Shown: piece after piece, positions 19,311-31,445 of the stretch | How the letters are laid out: every line of letters begins with the position of its first letter | How positions within the stretch are numbered: position 1 is the first letter of the stretch | Origin: Saccharomyces paradoxus | Lineage: Eukaryota > Ascomycota > Saccharomycetes > Saccharomycetales > Saccharomycetaceae | Direction of reading: 5' to 3' | Assembly: GCF_002079055.1 (NCBI RefSeq) | Contig: NC_047502.1 | Coordinates: forward strand, 558,001 to 622,000 | Length of the DNA: 64,000 nucleotides | Position numbers and translations under genes: made by a program | The notes under the pieces: generated by a model | The model's input: the letters and a program-made list of their open reading frames with translations, nothing else | Databases searched by the model: none | What the model was told of the DNA's origin: nothing

Positions 19311-22019
19311 TTACTTGCTTATGCCTCTTAGGTGCTCTTGGAAATTCTTATAAACTGAGGAGTCAAACCTAGAAAAGTTATTATCCAAATCAATGAATGT
19401 TTTCGCAATTTGACAGCTTTTATAGTAATAATTAGCATGTTTTCTATCATCAGAATAGAACTTTTGCTGTGGGAACTCATCCTTGCTATGAACTACGTTT
19501 TTTTCATTATCTGCGTCATCGTCTATACAAAATCTCTTATTACCTTCTCTGCTTTTTATTTTGTTATCGGGGGAGGGAATAAAGCCCTTGAATAATTCAT
19601 AAGCCGCTAGAGTGAACCCGAATTGAGGTGAACTTCTCAGAACACGGGCTCCACCGCCTTTGAAAAAGCTTCTAAAGCTCTCTTCCTTTAAGATAGTGCG
19701 GATAGCATGGAATATACCATTGTACTTTGTCTCGCCTTTTCGAGGATCTATCTGGAGCCTGGTTTTTATAACATCGAAAGGTGTAGTCAAGAAGGCAGCG
19801 GGCATACCAGCAATAGCACCGGCAGTTAAAAGCTCCCATGTTTTTAATCGGTTCCTCTTTGTTTTATCATTCGGATCAAAATCGAAGAGATCTTTTTTTA
19901 AATGTGCATAGGTGGGGAAATAGATAGCAGAGAATGGAACGTCTCTCATTAAACAGGCCGCTACACCATTGTACAGACCCTTCAGTCCTAATTTTTTAAT
20001 GATTTGAGTTGCAGTTTCATTAGCTTGCTGTATGTTTTCACCAACGTAGTCGGATTGAACTTGTAGCCTAATTTTTACAATTTCCAATGGATTAGTAAAT
20101 ATAACTTGACATGCACCTGCTGAAGCACCTGAAATTATTTCGGGCAAAAGGCTAAGCCTGCCGTTTTTATCAGTCAACCTGTTTCTCATAAAATCATTGA
20201 CTGTTAATTTTATCGCCTTTTCAGGAGCAACTCCAATTAGTTGTGGTCCGAGGCCAGAGTAGAGACCTTTTATTCCTTCACGCGATATAATCTTCAGCAA
20301 ACAATCGATTGAATTTTTGTATTGTGCTAACGATCTTTGGGCTTGCATTCTTGTCTTTATGAAGTCTATCGGATACACTACAGTTGCACCAATACAACCC
20401 GCAATAGAACCCAATGAAAAATTGTATAACGAATCGAAAATTGGATAAAAGTAATAATTAATATACAATGATTCGTTTTGGTTTTTTTGCAGTTCCATTT
20501 GGTGGACTAAGTCATTCAGGTAATTTGGATTTAGAATTTTCATAAAATCTTCAATTGTTAAGTCAGAACGCATGGTAGCCTTATCTTTTTGACCTCCAAA
20601 TACAGACTCAAACAAGCCAGTACTTGCCTTTGAGGCTTTTTTAACATTGGAGTCTTGATCAAATCCATCTGAAAGATCATGGTAATAGTCATTGAAACTT
20701 TCCAAGTTTTTTCTGGATTTGCTTACTCCATGCAAATACTCATTATGGATAAAAAAATCAATATCCGAATCATAATGATGATCTTTTAGAAGCTCATTGT
20801 CTCGATCTTTATTCCTCTTTCTTAATCTCCTGTTTTCCTTTGAATTTGCAACAATGGAAAAGAGCAGGTTAATTTGAGAAGGGGAGAACTCAACAATATT
20901 GTTAACTTTGTTATACTGGGCGTTTAAAACTGACATAAAGTCATTTTTAGTAACTATCTGTTCCCTAATATCATGCTCAGTCAACTTATTTTCAGTGACA
21001 TATTTATGAAATATTTGATTGAGAAGGTCAAAGTTTTGGAATAAATAAAATACATCCTTGAATACATTGTATGGAATAGAATTATTATCTGCTTTTAGTA
21101 ATTCTGTGTTTGATAGATTCAAGGAGGAAAATATATCCGCAGATACCCTATGAGAGTAAAATAACCTTAGGAGGTAGATGAGTTGATTTTTGCTTAGAGC
21201 TAAACGATGCCCTTGTGAGTCCATCTGTGCCAGCCTATCAAAGCCTATAAATATTTTTTCATTCTTAAGATCGTTTTGTAAAATTGTGACTAGAGAATTT
21301 AAACTCAAATACTCTTCATTTTCATGATAACATTTGTAAAATTTCAAAAATCGAAAGCTATCCCAATCAAGTAATAACTTGTTATCCTTAACGAAATTAT
21401 TATCAATAGATTCATGCAACAGACGGATAGTATCTTTGAATTGGTCTAGATTCAAAAGAAGATCATCGAAGCTTAGGAATCTGTTACCATAATTAATTGA
21501 TTTGATTCGATCATCTGCAGCCTTTAAGTTGAATGACGAACTACCAAGCTCTTTTTTCTGTTTTGCTTTCAAATTCTCTACATCAAATTTCCTAAAGAAC
21601 TCATATAGAATAATGAGATGATAATTATCATATTCTAATAAATTATTGAAATAGAACCAATCATTAAGAGTTAAATATCCCTTGTTCTGTTCATCTATGG
21701 CGAAGAAAATACACCCAAAAACGTTCTTGGGTATCTGATTCAAGTTAAACGAATGATCCGTGAACTTTGAATATATAGTCTTTGAGCTAGATATTAATTC
21801 AATGAAATCGTCATATGTCAAAATTAGTTCTCCTGTAAGGTTGTCCGCGTTGGCTTTCCCATTTGCTGCTTTAATATTACCTGAATTCATTGTCGGCATA
21901 TCTAAGATAACATTACTGATGCTAATAGGTTTGTCCACTTTTTTCTGGACACTTGCAAAATATTTGAATACTTCCAATTGCTGCTTTTTTTTTCTACTGT
22001 TCGAATTGATTTGCTCCAT
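19311..22019 (-). CDS. AGC1: Mitochondrial aspartate-glutamate carrier
   Basis: Starting at the ATG at 22019 gives 902 residues, the length of S. cerevisiae Agc1. An in-frame ATG 11 codons upstream (22052) is possible but would add residues absent from that family member. About 500 N-terminal residues form a hydrophilic extension of the aralar/citrin kind. They are followed by three carrier repeats with signatures YPIDFIK (Pro550), NPLEIVK (Pro644) and TPFDVIK (Pro747). The carrier exchanges aspartate for glutamate across the inner membrane in the malate-aspartate shuttle and also supports glutamate uptake. The C-terminal tail is poorly conserved and charged. Confidence 0.96.
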   Translation of the reverse strand: MEQINSNSRKKKQQLEVFKYFASVQKKVDKPISISNVILDMPTMNSGNIKAANGKANADNLTGELILTYDDFIELISSSKTIYSKFTDHSFNLNQIPKNVFGCIFFAIDEQNKGYLTLNDWFYFNNLLEYDNYHLIILYEFFRKFDVENLKAKQKKELGSSSFNLKAADDRIKSINYGNRFLSFDDLLLNLDQFKDTIRLLHESIDNNFVKDNKLLLDWDSFRFLKFYKCYHENEEYLSLNSLVTILQNDLKNEKIFIGFDRLAQMDSQGHRLALSKNQLIYLLRLFYSHRVSADIFSSLNLSNTELLKADNNSIPYNVFKDVFYLFQNFDLLNQIFHKYVTENKLTEHDIREQIVTKNDFMSVLNAQYNKVNNIVEFSPSQINLLFSIVANSKENRRLRKRNKDRDNELLKDHHYDSDIDFFIHNEYLHGVSKSRKNLESFNDYYHDLSDGFDQDSNVKKASKASTGLFESVFGGQKDKATMRSDLTIEDFMKILNPNYLNDLVHQMELQKNQNESLYINYYFYPIFDSLYNFSLGSIAGCIGATVVYPIDFIKTRMQAQRSLAQYKNSIDCLLKIISREGIKGLYSGLGPQLIGVAPEKAIKLTVNDFMRNRLTDKNGRLSLLPEIISGASAGACQVIFTNPLEIVKIRLQVQSDYVGENIQQANETATQIIKKLGLKGLYNGVAACLMRDVPFSAIYFPTYAHLKKDLFDFDPNDKTKRNRLKTWELLTAGAIAGMPAAFLTTPFDVIKTRLQIDPRKGETKYNGIFHAIRTILKEESFRSFFKGGGARVLRSSPQFGFTLAAYELFKGFIPSPDNKIKSREGNKRFCIDDDADNEKNVVHSKDEFPQQKFYSDDRKHANYYYKSCQIAKTFIDLDNNFSRFDSSVYKNFQEHLRGISK

Positions 22020-22573
22020 AATAATATAATAATTCTTTAAGGTCGGTAGCAAAGCTGCATACTTTCAAATTACACTATGAAAGTCCTGTACTTTTCCAAT
22101 GAAATATAGTTCACAAAGAAGAGATTTGACTGCTTCGAAAATTATGGCGAATACAAAGTCGCGAGATAAAACTTGAAAGTCCGGTGATATTAGATGTCAA
22201 TCTTAACATATAAAAGACAGACCCGTCTTGAGATATTTGTCTATGTTCAAAAGTTTCTTCTTTTTGCATTGAATACCAATTGATCCTGAGATTCTATATA
22301 TGTTTCGAGATGTTTTTCCGACATGCCGGCAGACTCCCCTAAAACGATGCTGCAGAAATTTTCATAACCGCTTGCAGTGGAATGGCCAATAAAGAAAGTT
22401 CTTTCTCCTATGTAAAACATAGATCATAATTACATGTAAAATAAGAATCTCAATTATATACATTGTCGGTTTCATTTAAAAATTTCGGAACTAGTAATTT
22501 GCAGGTATTTTCATAACCTTTTCATTATTCAAACAATAAATACGATAATTTACCAATATATGAAGAATATAAA
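22020..22573. other. Intergenic, AGC1 promoter / SDU1 3' region
   Basis: This 554-bp spacer separates two minus-strand genes. It is AT-rich and contains no gene or motif I can support. Confidence 0.5.
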
Positions 22574-25500
22574 CTAGACATCAAACATGTTATGACACGT
22601 GGGTGACGTTTTCCCCAAACTCCTTTCCAAACAGTTATCGAAAAGCTTTCCAAATTCGCGCCCCAAGTCCCAGTAACTCTCTTTAAAAATATCTCTCATA
22701 AACTGCATCATCCCGCATAGAAAGTGGGTATTAGAAATATGTTGTAGCAAACCTGCTTTTGCCCAAACTTCATTCTGAAAGCCAACTACATCGAGTGAGC
22801 TATCTACATACAAGTGCCGATACATTCTTAATAGGTAAACTTCGAAACTTTCCATTGGAATGTAATTATTCTTCTCTTTTAAATTGTTGTTTGCAATCGT
22901 CGATTCATTATTACCGGAGGTACCGAGAATATTTCCACTATTGTCACCTTGTTGTAAACATTCCTCGTTTGAGGCATCCGTATTATCCCATACATTAACT
23001 TCACAGCCATGTAATGCAAAATTACAAGACCAAATTAAAAGCGAAGTTAATGCTATTGCGTATGGTCTTGTTATCACAGGATCAGAGTTCACGTTGTAGT
23101 TTTTTACAACGGTTGGATGATTGTTCTCCTTAATGATAAACATTTCAAACAAAAACTGGAAGGCATAAACTACAGCTACACCACCATTGTACGGATCTTT
23201 GGCGAACTGGAGAATCCTGCGACTGATCATATCATATTCATCGCGGCCAATTGGGACGTTCATTCTCCAAGGTGCTCCTGCATATATATAATAATCATGA
23301 TGCAGAATACGTAAGACAATTTGAGAGATATGAATAACGGGTATTTTACAATTGTAAGGATTATCAGAGGAAAGTAAGTCCAAATTGTCATCACACGCTC
23401 CATCCCCGTTATCCTCGTCAATTGTTCCGTTCTTTAGCGTCTCCTCAGATGGAGAATTTATCCTGCATGCTTTCGGATCAGTGCAACTTTTCTGAACTTC
23501 GTGAAGCCAATAGTTCATTGCAAATGATAAGATATCTTTCCATGAAAGACCCAAATGATCAGTAATACCGCCTCTGAAGTTAGTTATGAAATAATCACCA
23601 TTAACTTCCTCTTGGCATTGGAATAAGATCGAAATTATTCCTGCTAGGAGAATCTTTTTACCAAAAAGACTCTGAATATTCCAATCTGTAGTGCTTTCCA
23701 AGTCTGTCGGGGTGCTCTCTATACCGTCATTGTTGACTTTGTTTCTCTGTATATTATTATTCCGTAAGATTCGAATGACATTTTTCATTAATTGCATCAA
23801 CGCAGATAAAAATGTATTATTCTCATCCCTTTTTGTGCTGCCATACCCATGCTCCATCAGAGTTTCGTAGCTTAGATCATAAGACTCCCATACTTGATCT
23901 GGACAAGGTAAAGTTAGTTGTATCTGATTGCTATTGATGAATAGATTCCAGTATCCAAACACTACAGCATGTGTAGTGTCCATATAAAATGCGTAAAAAG
24001 CTATTCTTTTCAACATTTCGAAATCAATCCATCTTTTATAAACTTCTTGTGGGTCTTGAATTGAATTTTCTCCAGAGGTTTTGCCGGTTTTGACCATTAA
24101 GGGATGGCCACCTAAAGAAGGCGTTCGTCTTAGCAATTGTATGGTTGTTCCGTGATGTAAAAAAGACCTTTCATGTAAATACCTATTTGTACTTGTCTTT
24201 TCATATCCTTCGACTAATAATAAACTTTGAATAATGTAGGTTTTGGAAGGTGGTTGAAAATCAGCATGAGAAAAAATTATCCACCTTAAGGGACCACAAA
24301 TTGGGTCGCTAATCTGTTCACGATATTCGCTTCCTAAAAAACTTGCGCCAGTCATAATTAGTGCCAAATTCAAAATCGCAGGCTGTTTGTCTACGTGAAA
24401 GGAGGGTTTGTGAAGGAGACCGTATTGTGGGTGGAAATTTAACCAGAATGATTTCAACGATTTATGTATAGATTCAATAGAAACATAGCGTAATTCTGGA
24501 ACAAATGCAAACATTTCCTGACATTTCTCTTTTGATATCTTGTATTTTGTTAAGGGATGCGGATGGAAAAATGACGGGACACTCTTCATAGAATGACGCA
24601 ATTGTTCCTTGTAGTTTAAAGACAAATTGTTTCCTACTCCTGAATCTTTAGATGATCTCCGTTTTAACTCATTTATGTTTAGCTTCTGACTGGAAAGATT
24701 ATCCTTTACCGAAGTACTAGGATTATCGTTGAACTTAGGTTGTGCTTTGGGTATTTTAACGTTATCTTGTTGTAACTCAAACATAACTGGAGGGTTCTGA
24801 AATCCTTCGTCTTGTTGAAGCGGTTTTTCATCAGCTGGAACTGTAGTTTTGTCAGAAAACGTATCTTCAATACTTACCTGCGGAGCTTCAGAAAGCTCCT
24901 GCATGAAAGATTGTAATGGATCACTATTCAAAAAATTTGTGGAAAAAAGGTCCTGCATAACCGACAAATTAGCACCGCTAGAGGAAGATGTTAATTGATC
25001 TCCAAATGGATTCTGGGGTGGTAACTGCTGCTGTTGCTGTTGCTGCTGTTGCTGATGGGCAAGCTTTTGCTGCTGAAAGTATTGTTCTTGTTGTTGATCC
25101 TGGGTAAGTGGCTGGATTGGCTGTTGATATGAACTATTTGCAAAATTTCTGTCTTGATATCGTTGCTGCTGTACGGCTGGATTGATATTCATATTTTGAT
25201 CATTACTGTCGCTGTTGCTATTAGGTGCTTCTATTTCAAATCCATTAACAGCTGCACGGTTATCAAATATCAAATTGAAAAATTGATTTCCATTTTGACC
25301 GTTATTCCTTATTCGAGGATCATAAGAGGGAAAAGTAGGACTTGCTTGCTGTGCATGCATTGGTTGCTGCAACATAGGTTGTTGCAACGGTGCCCGCAGC
25401 TGCTGTGGGAATTGCAGTTGTTGCAGCTGTTGTATTTGTTGTGGCTGCTGGAGCTGTTGAGGCTGTTGCAGAAAAGAACGAAATTTTGATTCTTGTGTGA

Positions 25501-25948
25501 CTGAAGATGGATTTGCAGAATTCTTTATTAGGTTGATCGTAGAAGTGCCATTCTGCGTAGAGATAGGTACTTCGCTAGGATTATACGGTGGATTGTTAGA
25601 GAGATCCTTATTTGATGAGGAAATCTGTTCTTTGCTTGGCCGACTTAACCTGTTTTTCACCTTTGAATGCCTTTTTTCATGTCTGATCAGTAGATCTTTC
25701 CTCACAAACGTCTTATTGCAGGGTGCGTTTGTAGTAGGAAGGACGTAAGAACAAACATATATTTCTTTCGGCCAGTGATTTAGCTTGTGCCTTGATAAAT
25801 GTTCTTGGCGTGAAAAAGTTTTATTACATTCAGGATGTGGGCACCTAAATCTTTCAGCAGGAGAAGAGCTTGAATTTGGTGATAAATCATTATCATTTTC
25901 CCTTTTCCGGAGCCTGCCAGCCAATTCTTTGCCGTGCATTTTTGGCAA
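22574..25948 (-). CDS. SDU1: Zinc-finger transcription factor with fungal-specific domain
   Basis: The protein has 1124 residues, against about 1133 in S. cerevisiae YPR022C. Two C2H2 fingers sit at the N-terminus: CPHPEC...H (about 36-58) and [12 protein letters not shown]...H (about 66-94), the second with an unusually long first loop. Poly-Gln tracts follow (roughly 165-205 and 295-312). From about 480 to 790 the sequence resembles the fungal-specific transcription factor domain, for example the segments [20 protein letters not shown] and [19 protein letters not shown]. This layout is shared by Adr1/Usv1-like yeast regulators. DNA targets are unknown. The nine-residue length difference could come from the Gln tracts. 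Confidence 0.93.
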   Translation of the reverse strand: MPKMHGKELAGRLRKRENDNDLSPNSSSSPAERFRCPHPECNKTFSRQEHLSRHKLNHWPKEIYVCSYVLPTTNAPCNKTFVRKDLLIRHEKRHSKVKNRLSRPSKEQISSSNKDLSNNPPYNPSEVPISTQNGTSTINLIKNSANPSSVTQESKFRSFLQQPQQLQQPQQIQQLQQLQFPQQLRAPLQQPMLQQPMHAQQASPTFPSYDPRIRNNGQNGNQFFNLIFDNRAAVNGFEIEAPNSNSDSNDQNMNINPAVQQQRYQDRNFANSSYQQPIQPLTQDQQQEQYFQQQKLAHQQQQQQQQQQLPPQNPFGDQLTSSSSGANLSVMQDLFSTNFLNSDPLQSFMQELSEAPQVSIEDTFSDKTTVPADEKPLQQDEGFQNPPVMFELQQDNVKIPKAQPKFNDNPSTSVKDNLSSQKLNINELKRRSSKDSGVGNNLSLNYKEQLRHSMKSVPSFFHPHPLTKYKISKEKCQEMFAFVPELRYVSIESIHKSLKSFWLNFHPQYGLLHKPSFHVDKQPAILNLALIMTGASFLGSEYREQISDPICGPLRWIIFSHADFQPPSKTYIIQSLLLVEGYEKTSTNRYLHERSFLHHGTTIQLLRRTPSLGGHPLMVKTGKTSGENSIQDPQEVYKRWIDFEMLKRIAFYAFYMDTTHAVVFGYWNLFINSNQIQLTLPCPDQVWESYDLSYETLMEHGYGSTKRDENNTFLSALMQLMKNVIRILRNNNIQRNKVNNDGIESTPTDLESTTDWNIQSLFGKKILLAGIISILFQCQEEVNGDYFITNFRGGITDHLGLSWKDILSFAMNYWLHEVQKSCTDPKACRINSPSEETLKNGTIDEDNGDGACDDNLDLLSSDNPYNCKIPVIHISQIVLRILHHDYYIYAGAPWRMNVPIGRDEYDMISRRILQFAKDPYNGGVAVVYAFQFLFEMFIIKENNHPTVVKNYNVNSDPVITRPYAIALTSLLIWSCNFALHGCEVNVWDNTDASNEECLQQGDNSGNILGTSGNNESTIANNNLKEKNNYIPMESFEVYLLRMYRHLYVDSSLDVVGFQNEVWAKAGLLQHISNTHFLCGMMQFMRDIFKESYWDLGREFGKLFDNCLERSLGKTSPTCHNMFDV

Positions 25949-27546
25949 TATTAGTGGCTACCTTATTCACTACCTTATTGGTTACTTTTGCAACAATAAA
26001 TATAGTAGATGAATCTTAGAATATCAATACAGCATTTGAAACTATTAAGGAAGCTGTTCGCAACTCACAAAAAAATTGAAAAAAAAAAATAAAAAGAAGA
26101 ACGAGAAAAGAAAAAAAAAAACAATGAACTATTCTAACTACTTAGGATCCTTAAAAGCCCCACTATATTTCAATTCAGTGGAGAATCCAAGCGTACATGT
26201 CATATCTGGCAACGCTTCTCTTTAAACTACATTGAAAGTAACTTTTCATAAAAAACGATTGGCTCTCTACATAAAAACAGGAAGAAGCACGGTGGTCTTG
26301 TTATAGGATACTAACAATGCGACGAAAGAGTTGGCAAAATGTAAGGTCTTTTGAGACAATTCAAAGGCCGATGACGTAACTTCTAAGAGGGAAATGAGGC
26401 AGCTCATATGGAGGATGTCATAAGCAATGGGGCGCTCACTTTTCCCAAGCAATATTAGTTCCTTTTTTATTGGACAGGCAGATAAGGCTTAAGCTGATGC
26501 ATTAAAGTTCGAGATGCTTCATTTCAGTTTTTTGCATGTAAGGCTCAATTGATCTATCTGTTAGATTCATTGTGTTGTGAGTGAGTTTACGTTCCCTGAA
26601 AATAATGGTTTTCATCCCCTAGATAAACGGGTTAGGAGCGATTTTTTTTACAACAATAGACCTGTATACAATTCATAGTCAAGAAGTTACCTGACAAATA
26701 TCAATCGTTTCCTTCGTTTCTTTCATTTCCTATCCCTTGAATATTAGTTGAAGGCAAGAACATGTATGTAATGCAAGTTCTATCTATAATGTGTGTTGTT
26801 ACAATTTGACGCTCCTATCTGAAGACGATGGTATAAACAACTCACTTTTTTTATAACTTGAAATTCACCTAGGCTTTTGGCTGAAATTCTTTTTGCTGCG
26901 ACGTCAGAAAGGTGCGTTTCTGTATGGTAAACCCTGCATGAAGTTATTTTTTGCTGCGTCAGATGTTTCATGACTTCGAAAGACCCTTTTCTCATTTTTG
27001 CTGCCCGCTCAGAAGAATCCGCAGGGCAAAGGACTATTTGAGATTATATAATGGCGCATGTGGTGCTGCTTCAATCATGTTGCATAGACTATCTACTTCA
27101 CACTAAAATAATAAAACAAGGGGTTCCTGACCAGGTCTTACTTGTGTGCATACCTGTAAAGTAGGATGAGAATAGTGCATATAAAGCTCTGATCAAGTTC
27201 CCATCTTAGGTGCAAAACAATTGATACATCAGAAAAATAGCAAAAAAAAACTAAAACCGTTAATGATGTTTTGCCTAATTAGATGACAAACAATTCTCTT
27301 GCGTAACCAAATGAGGAAGAGATGCCACTGGCCTAAAAACCTTGAAAAGATCAATAAACTTGCATTAGTAAATAAGAGGTAAACCATTGCTGCTAAATAA
27401 CGCTAATAGTGTTCTTAATTTAATTTAAACGGGTATTTGGAACAGCGCTCAACCCATACTCTTACAGCAGAAACTTGTGAAGCATTACTGCATAAAGATG
27501 GAAGAACTAACTACTACGGATAATCCCAAGATATGAGATAGACGTC
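25949..27546. other. Intergenic, SDU1 upstream / EAF3 3' region
   Basis: This 1.6-kb spacer separates two minus-strand genes. A-rich tracts at 26068-26123 lie 120-175 bp before the SDU1 start and read as T-rich sequence in its sense, typical of nucleosome-depleted yeast promoters. Minus-strand frames at 26267-26452 and 26780-26995 are short and show no recognisable protein. No RNA gene or LTR is seen. Confidence 0.5.
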
Positions 27547-28752
27547 TCACATACCTAAAGCCACTCCTTCGTATTGGCTAGACGTATTTACGTACAGAGC
27601 ATCGTCACTTCGATTTGGATCCTTGTCATTGAAATATTCGTCCATATGCATCAACAGCCAAACCAGAAATTCTTCGGTCTGTTTAATTAAAAGCTGACAG
27701 CTTTGTAGATCCATCGAAGTAGAAGAAATCAGCTCTGGTAGGACACTTATCAACCTTAACAGATGGATGGCCCCATAAATTTTAGTTGGTATTAGTGGCA
27801 TTTGGTCTTTAACTGATTTCTTCAGAAGTTCGTCATATTGCAGCCGTTCCAATCTATATAAAAGCATATTACCCAGACATTTGTCAAAATACAACTTGAG
27901 ACCGGCACAATATTCGCTCAACTGCGATTGCGACCCTGGTGATTCAAGTTCTTGACTGACTTCATGCTTGTATTTGTTTAACACCTGTTCTACCGTTACA
28001 TCAGCAGGTAATCTGCAAATTTTTTTGTCCTTCGTTACGTATTCCCAATCGTCAACCAGCACGCTTTTCAATTTTATGGGAATTTGAAGGGAAATCTTAG
28101 GGGTTGGATAACCGGCTATGTGATGCAGCATGTTCGGTGACAGCGAAGAAGATCTTCTGCGATCATCATGCCCATTTTGATCAGATGATGAGCGCAAAGA
28201 ACTACCGGGATGAAGGGAATTAGCGGAACTTCTTCCGCTTTTCCTACCACTCACTGAAGATGTTAATGAACCCTGTGAAGCGCTTTTACTTATACTAGCA
28301 TTCGAGCGGCTATCCCCCTTTCTTTTTCCACCATTACTCGATCCTCCTGGATTAGTGGAAAGCTTCTTCTTTTTCTGCTGTTCCAGTAATGATTTCTTAA
28401 CCTCTTTGGCCTCGTTCGCCAGTCTTTTTTTCATGGCAATATTCTCTTCATTGTATGCCCGTATTCTATCATATCCAACCCACTCATCCCAACTGGACTT
28501 CCACCCTTGGTAATGTATGAAAAAACACTTTCCATTGATAATTTCTTCCGGAATGCTTTCATCATCTCCTAATTTCTGTGGTTGTGTTTCCTTAGTTGTC
28601 TGTGAACTAACACCCGGTTTGTCATTAGGAATGCTGGTATATGTTTTCGAAGATGGGTCCCATATCTTCAAGATCTTCGCTTCATACATAAGAGGACCAT
28701 GGAATGCCAGACACCGCCCACCGAGCGCAAATTCCTGCTCTAAATCAACCAT
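27547..28752 (-). CDS. EAF3: Chromodomain/MRG subunit of Rpd3S and NuA4
   Basis: The 401-residue protein matches S. cerevisiae Eaf3. An N-terminal chromo-barrel (about residues 8-115, with YEAKIL...HYQGWKSSWDEWVG) contains the aromatic cage that reads methylated H3K36. A basic, Ser-rich linker (about 120-210) follows. An MRG domain (about 218-398) binds Rco1 and other partners. Eaf3 recruits the Rpd3S deacetylase to transcribed genes to suppress cryptic initiation and also belongs to the NuA4 acetyltransferase. It is divergent from YME1, with a PACE box in the shared promoter. Confidence 0.97.
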   Translation of the reverse strand: MVDLEQEFALGGRCLAFHGPLMYEAKILKIWDPSSKTYTSIPNDKPGVSSQTTKETQPQKLGDDESIPEEIINGKCFFIHYQGWKSSWDEWVGYDRIRAYNEENIAMKKRLANEAKEVKKSLLEQQKKKKLSTNPGGSSNGGKRKGDSRSNASISKSASQGSLTSSVSGRKSGRSSANSLHPGSSLRSSSDQNGHDDRRRSSSLSPNMLHHIAGYPTPKISLQIPIKLKSVLVDDWEYVTKDKKICRLPADVTVEQVLNKYKHEVSQELESPGSQSQLSEYCAGLKLYFDKCLGNMLLYRLERLQYDELLKKSVKDQMPLIPTKIYGAIHLLRLISVLPELISSTSMDLQSCQLLIKQTEEFLVWLLMHMDEYFNDKDPNRSDDALYVNTSSQYEGVALGM

Positions 28753-29201
28753 TGTACGTTCTTCAATAGGGCGAATTCAGTGATGAGACCTCACAGATGC
28801 CGATAAAGAATATCATATGCTTTTAACAACCTTTTTTACAGCATACCCTTTTACGTGTCTGGTCGGATTCTCGGATGCATCTTTATTTTCACCACCCGTG
28901 AAACGCGATATGTGGCGATTGCCGGAGGAACGGCCCCCAATCTTTGCCACCTTTTCTATCAGCATCGGTTGGTTAGTAAGCTCGAATCACATGGTCCCTC
29001 TTTCTTCGAGGAGTGATAAAGCTCCTGTACGCTGTAGCGGAAGTGAAAAGGCAATATATCGGACTTGTGAAGTGAGTTAAATCTCTACCTTGCGTTTTTG
29101 ATAAGTAAAAAGGAAGCATAGCTTAAAGGAGACGCGGGTTTTTATTGAAGTGCTGTTTGATTAGAATACGCAGTGGATAAACGAAAACAGAGACGTAATA
29201 G
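28753..29201. other. Divergent promoter region of EAF3 and YME1
   Basis: This 449-bp spacer lies between divergently transcribed genes. The recognisable element is a PACE box (28943-28951). Short plus-strand frames here are incidental. Confidence 0.55.
28943..28951 (-). promoter_or_regulatory. PACE box (Rpn4 site) between EAF3 and YME1
   Basis: The minus strand reads GGTGGCAAA, the full proteasome-associated control element bound by Rpn4. It lies about 250 bp upstream of YME1 and 190 bp upstream of EAF3. Rpn4 control would couple the mitochondrial quality-control protease YME1 to proteotoxic stress. Which gene it serves is inference. Confidence 0.7.
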
Positions 29202-31445
29202 ATGAACGTTTCAAGAATACTTGTGTCGCCTACTGTCACAGCAAATGTTTTGCGCATATTTGCTCCCAGGCTACCTCAAATCGGTGCTTCTTTGCTAGTT
29301 CAAAAAAAATGGGCCTTAAGATCAAAGAAGTTTTCTCGTTTCTATTCCCAAAAGGTTAACGATGAAATGCCTTCAAAGAAAGGAGTGGATAGTACCGGAA
29401 AGGCGCCCGATAAATCTACAACTTCTTCGATTGACAATGCCCCACCACCACCGCCACCGAACACTAATGATAAAACCAAACAGGCGAATGTAGCTGTGTC
29501 GCACGCCATGCTGGCAACTAGGGAACAAGAGGCTAACAAAGACTTAACTAGTCCTGATGCACAAGCAGCTTTTTACAAGCTTCTCTTACAATCAAACTAC
29601 CCCCAATACGTAGTGTCCAGATTTGAGACCCCTGGTATTGCATCATCACCTGAATGTATGGAACTGTACATGGAGGCCTTGCAAAGGATAGGCAGACACT
29701 CGGAAGCTGATGCCGTTAGACAGAATTTATTAACAGCCAGTTCTGCTGGGGCAGTTAACCCATCATTGGCGTCATCTTCATCGAATCAGTCAGGTTATCA
29801 TGGTAACTTTCCATCAATGTATTCTCCACTTTATGGGTCTCGAAAAGAACCACTGCATGTTGTCGTATCTGAATCAACCTTTACTGTCATATCAAGATGG
29901 GTAAAATGGCTGCTAGTTTTTGGTGTCTTGACCTACTCTTTCTCTGAAGGTTTTAAATATATCACAGAAAATACAACACTACTGAAATCATCAGAAGTAG
30001 CCGACAAGTCTGTTGATGTTGCCAAGACAAATGTCAAATTTGATGATGTATGCGGTTGTGATGAGGCCCGTGCAGAATTGGAAGAAATTGTTGATTTCCT
30101 GAAGGATCCAACCAAGTACGAGTCCTTGGGTGGTAAATTACCAAAGGGTGTACTATTGACCGGACCTCCTGGTACAGGTAAAACTTTATTGGCCAGAGCC
30201 ACTGCCGGTGAGGCTGGTGTAGATTTCTTCTTTATGTCAGGTTCTGAATTTGATGAAGTTTACGTCGGTGTTGGTGCTAAGCGTATCCGTGATTTGTTCG
30301 CTCAGGCACGTTCTCGTGCCCCAGCCATTATTTTTATTGATGAATTAGACGCTATCGGTGGTAAACGTAATCCAAAGGACCAAGCTTATGCTAAGCAAAC
30401 GTTGAATCAGTTATTGGTCGAGTTAGATGGTTTCTCGCAAACAAGTGGAATTATTATTATTGGTGCCACCAATTTCCCTGAGGCTTTAGATAAGGCGTTA
30501 ACTAGACCAGGTAGATTTGACAAGGTCGTGAATGTGGATTTGCCAGATGTTCGTGGTCGTGCTGATATTTTGAAGCATCACATGAAGAAGATCACATTGG
30601 CAGATAATGTAGATCCAACTATTATTGCACGTGGTACCCCAGGCTTATCAGGTGCAGAGCTGGCAAATTTAGTCAACCAAGCAGCAGTGTATGCTTGTCA
30701 GAAGAATGCAGTCTCCGTTGATATGTCGCACTTTGAGTGGGCTAAGGATAAAATCTTGATGGGTGCTGAGAGAAAAACTATGGTTTTAACAGATGCAGCT
30801 AGAAAGGCCACTGCTTTTCACGAAGCTGGACATGCCATCATGGCCAAATATACCAATGGTGCTACACCCCTATACAAGGCTACGATATTGCCCAGGGGTA
30901 GAGCACTAGGTATTACTTTCCAATTGCCAGAAATGGATAAGGTCGACATCACCAAAAGAGAGTGTCAAGCTAGGCTGGACGTGTGCATGGGGGGGAAAAT
31001 TGCCGAAGAATTAATTTATGGTAAAGATAACACCACAAGTGGTTGTGGGTCCGACTTGCAAAGCGCTACCGGCACAGCAAGGGCTATGGTTACTCAATAT
31101 GGTATGAGTGATGATGTGGGGCCTGTTAATTTGTCAGAAAATTGGGAATCTTGGTCTAATAAGATCCGTGATATTGCTGATAACGAAGTGATTGAACTTT
31201 TGAAGGGCTCCGAGGAAAGAGCAAGAAGGTTATTGACTAAGAAAAATGTTGAGCTTCACAGACTTGCACAGGGTCTTATTGAATACGAGACACTAGATGC
31301 TCATGAAATCGAACAAGTTTGTAAGGGTGAAAAGCTGGACAAACTTAAAACCTCCACCAATACGGTTGTGGAAGGTCCGGATAGTGACGAACGTAAAGAT
31401 GTAGGAGATGATAAGCCCAAAATTCCTACAATGTTAAATGCATGA
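29202..31445 (+). CDS. YME1: Mitochondrial i-AAA protease
   Basis: The protein has 747 residues, as in S. cerevisiae. A basic presequence at the N-terminus (about 1-50) directs mitochondrial import. A single membrane span (about 228-248, [12 protein letters not shown]) anchors it in the inner membrane with the catalytic part facing the intermembrane space. The AAA+ domain has Walker A GPPGTGKT (321-328) and Walker [10 protein letters not shown] (about 377-385). The M41 metalloprotease has HEAGH starting at residue 540. It degrades unassembled Cox2, Ups1 and other inner-membrane and intermembrane-space proteins, and its loss increases escape of mitochondrial DNA. A Pro-rich run (PPPPPP) lies near residue 80. 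Confidence 0.98.
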   Translation: MNVSRILVSPTVTANVLRIFAPRLPQIGASLLVQKKWALRSKKFSRFYSQKVNDEMPSKKGVDSTGKAPDKSTTSSIDNAPPPPPPNTNDKTKQANVAVSHAMLATREQEANKDLTSPDAQAAFYKLLLQSNYPQYVVSRFETPGIASSPECMELYMEALQRIGRHSEADAVRQNLLTASSAGAVNPSLASSSSNQSGYHGNFPSMYSPLYGSRKEPLHVVVSESTFTVISRWVKWLLVFGVLTYSFSEGFKYITENTTLLKSSEVADKSVDVAKTNVKFDDVCGCDEARAELEEIVDFLKDPTKYESLGGKLPKGVLLTGPPGTGKTLLARATAGEAGVDFFFMSGSEFDEVYVGVGAKRIRDLFAQARSRAPAIIFIDELDAIGGKRNPKDQAYAKQTLNQLLVELDGFSQTSGIIIIGATNFPEALDKALTRPGRFDKVVNVDLPDVRGRADILKHHMKKITLADNVDPTIIARGTPGLSGAELANLVNQAAVYACQKNAVSVDMSHFEWAKDKILMGAERKTMVLTDAARKATAFHEAGHAIMAKYTNGATPLYKATILPRGRALGITFQLPEMDKVDITKRECQARLDVCMGGKIAEELIYGKDNTTSGCGSDLQSATGTARAMVTQYGMSDDVGPVNLSENWESWSNKIRDIADNEVIELLKGSEERARRLLTKKNVELHRLAQGLIEYETLDAHEIEQVCKGEKLDKLKTSTNTVVEGPDSDERKDVGDDKPKIPTMLNA

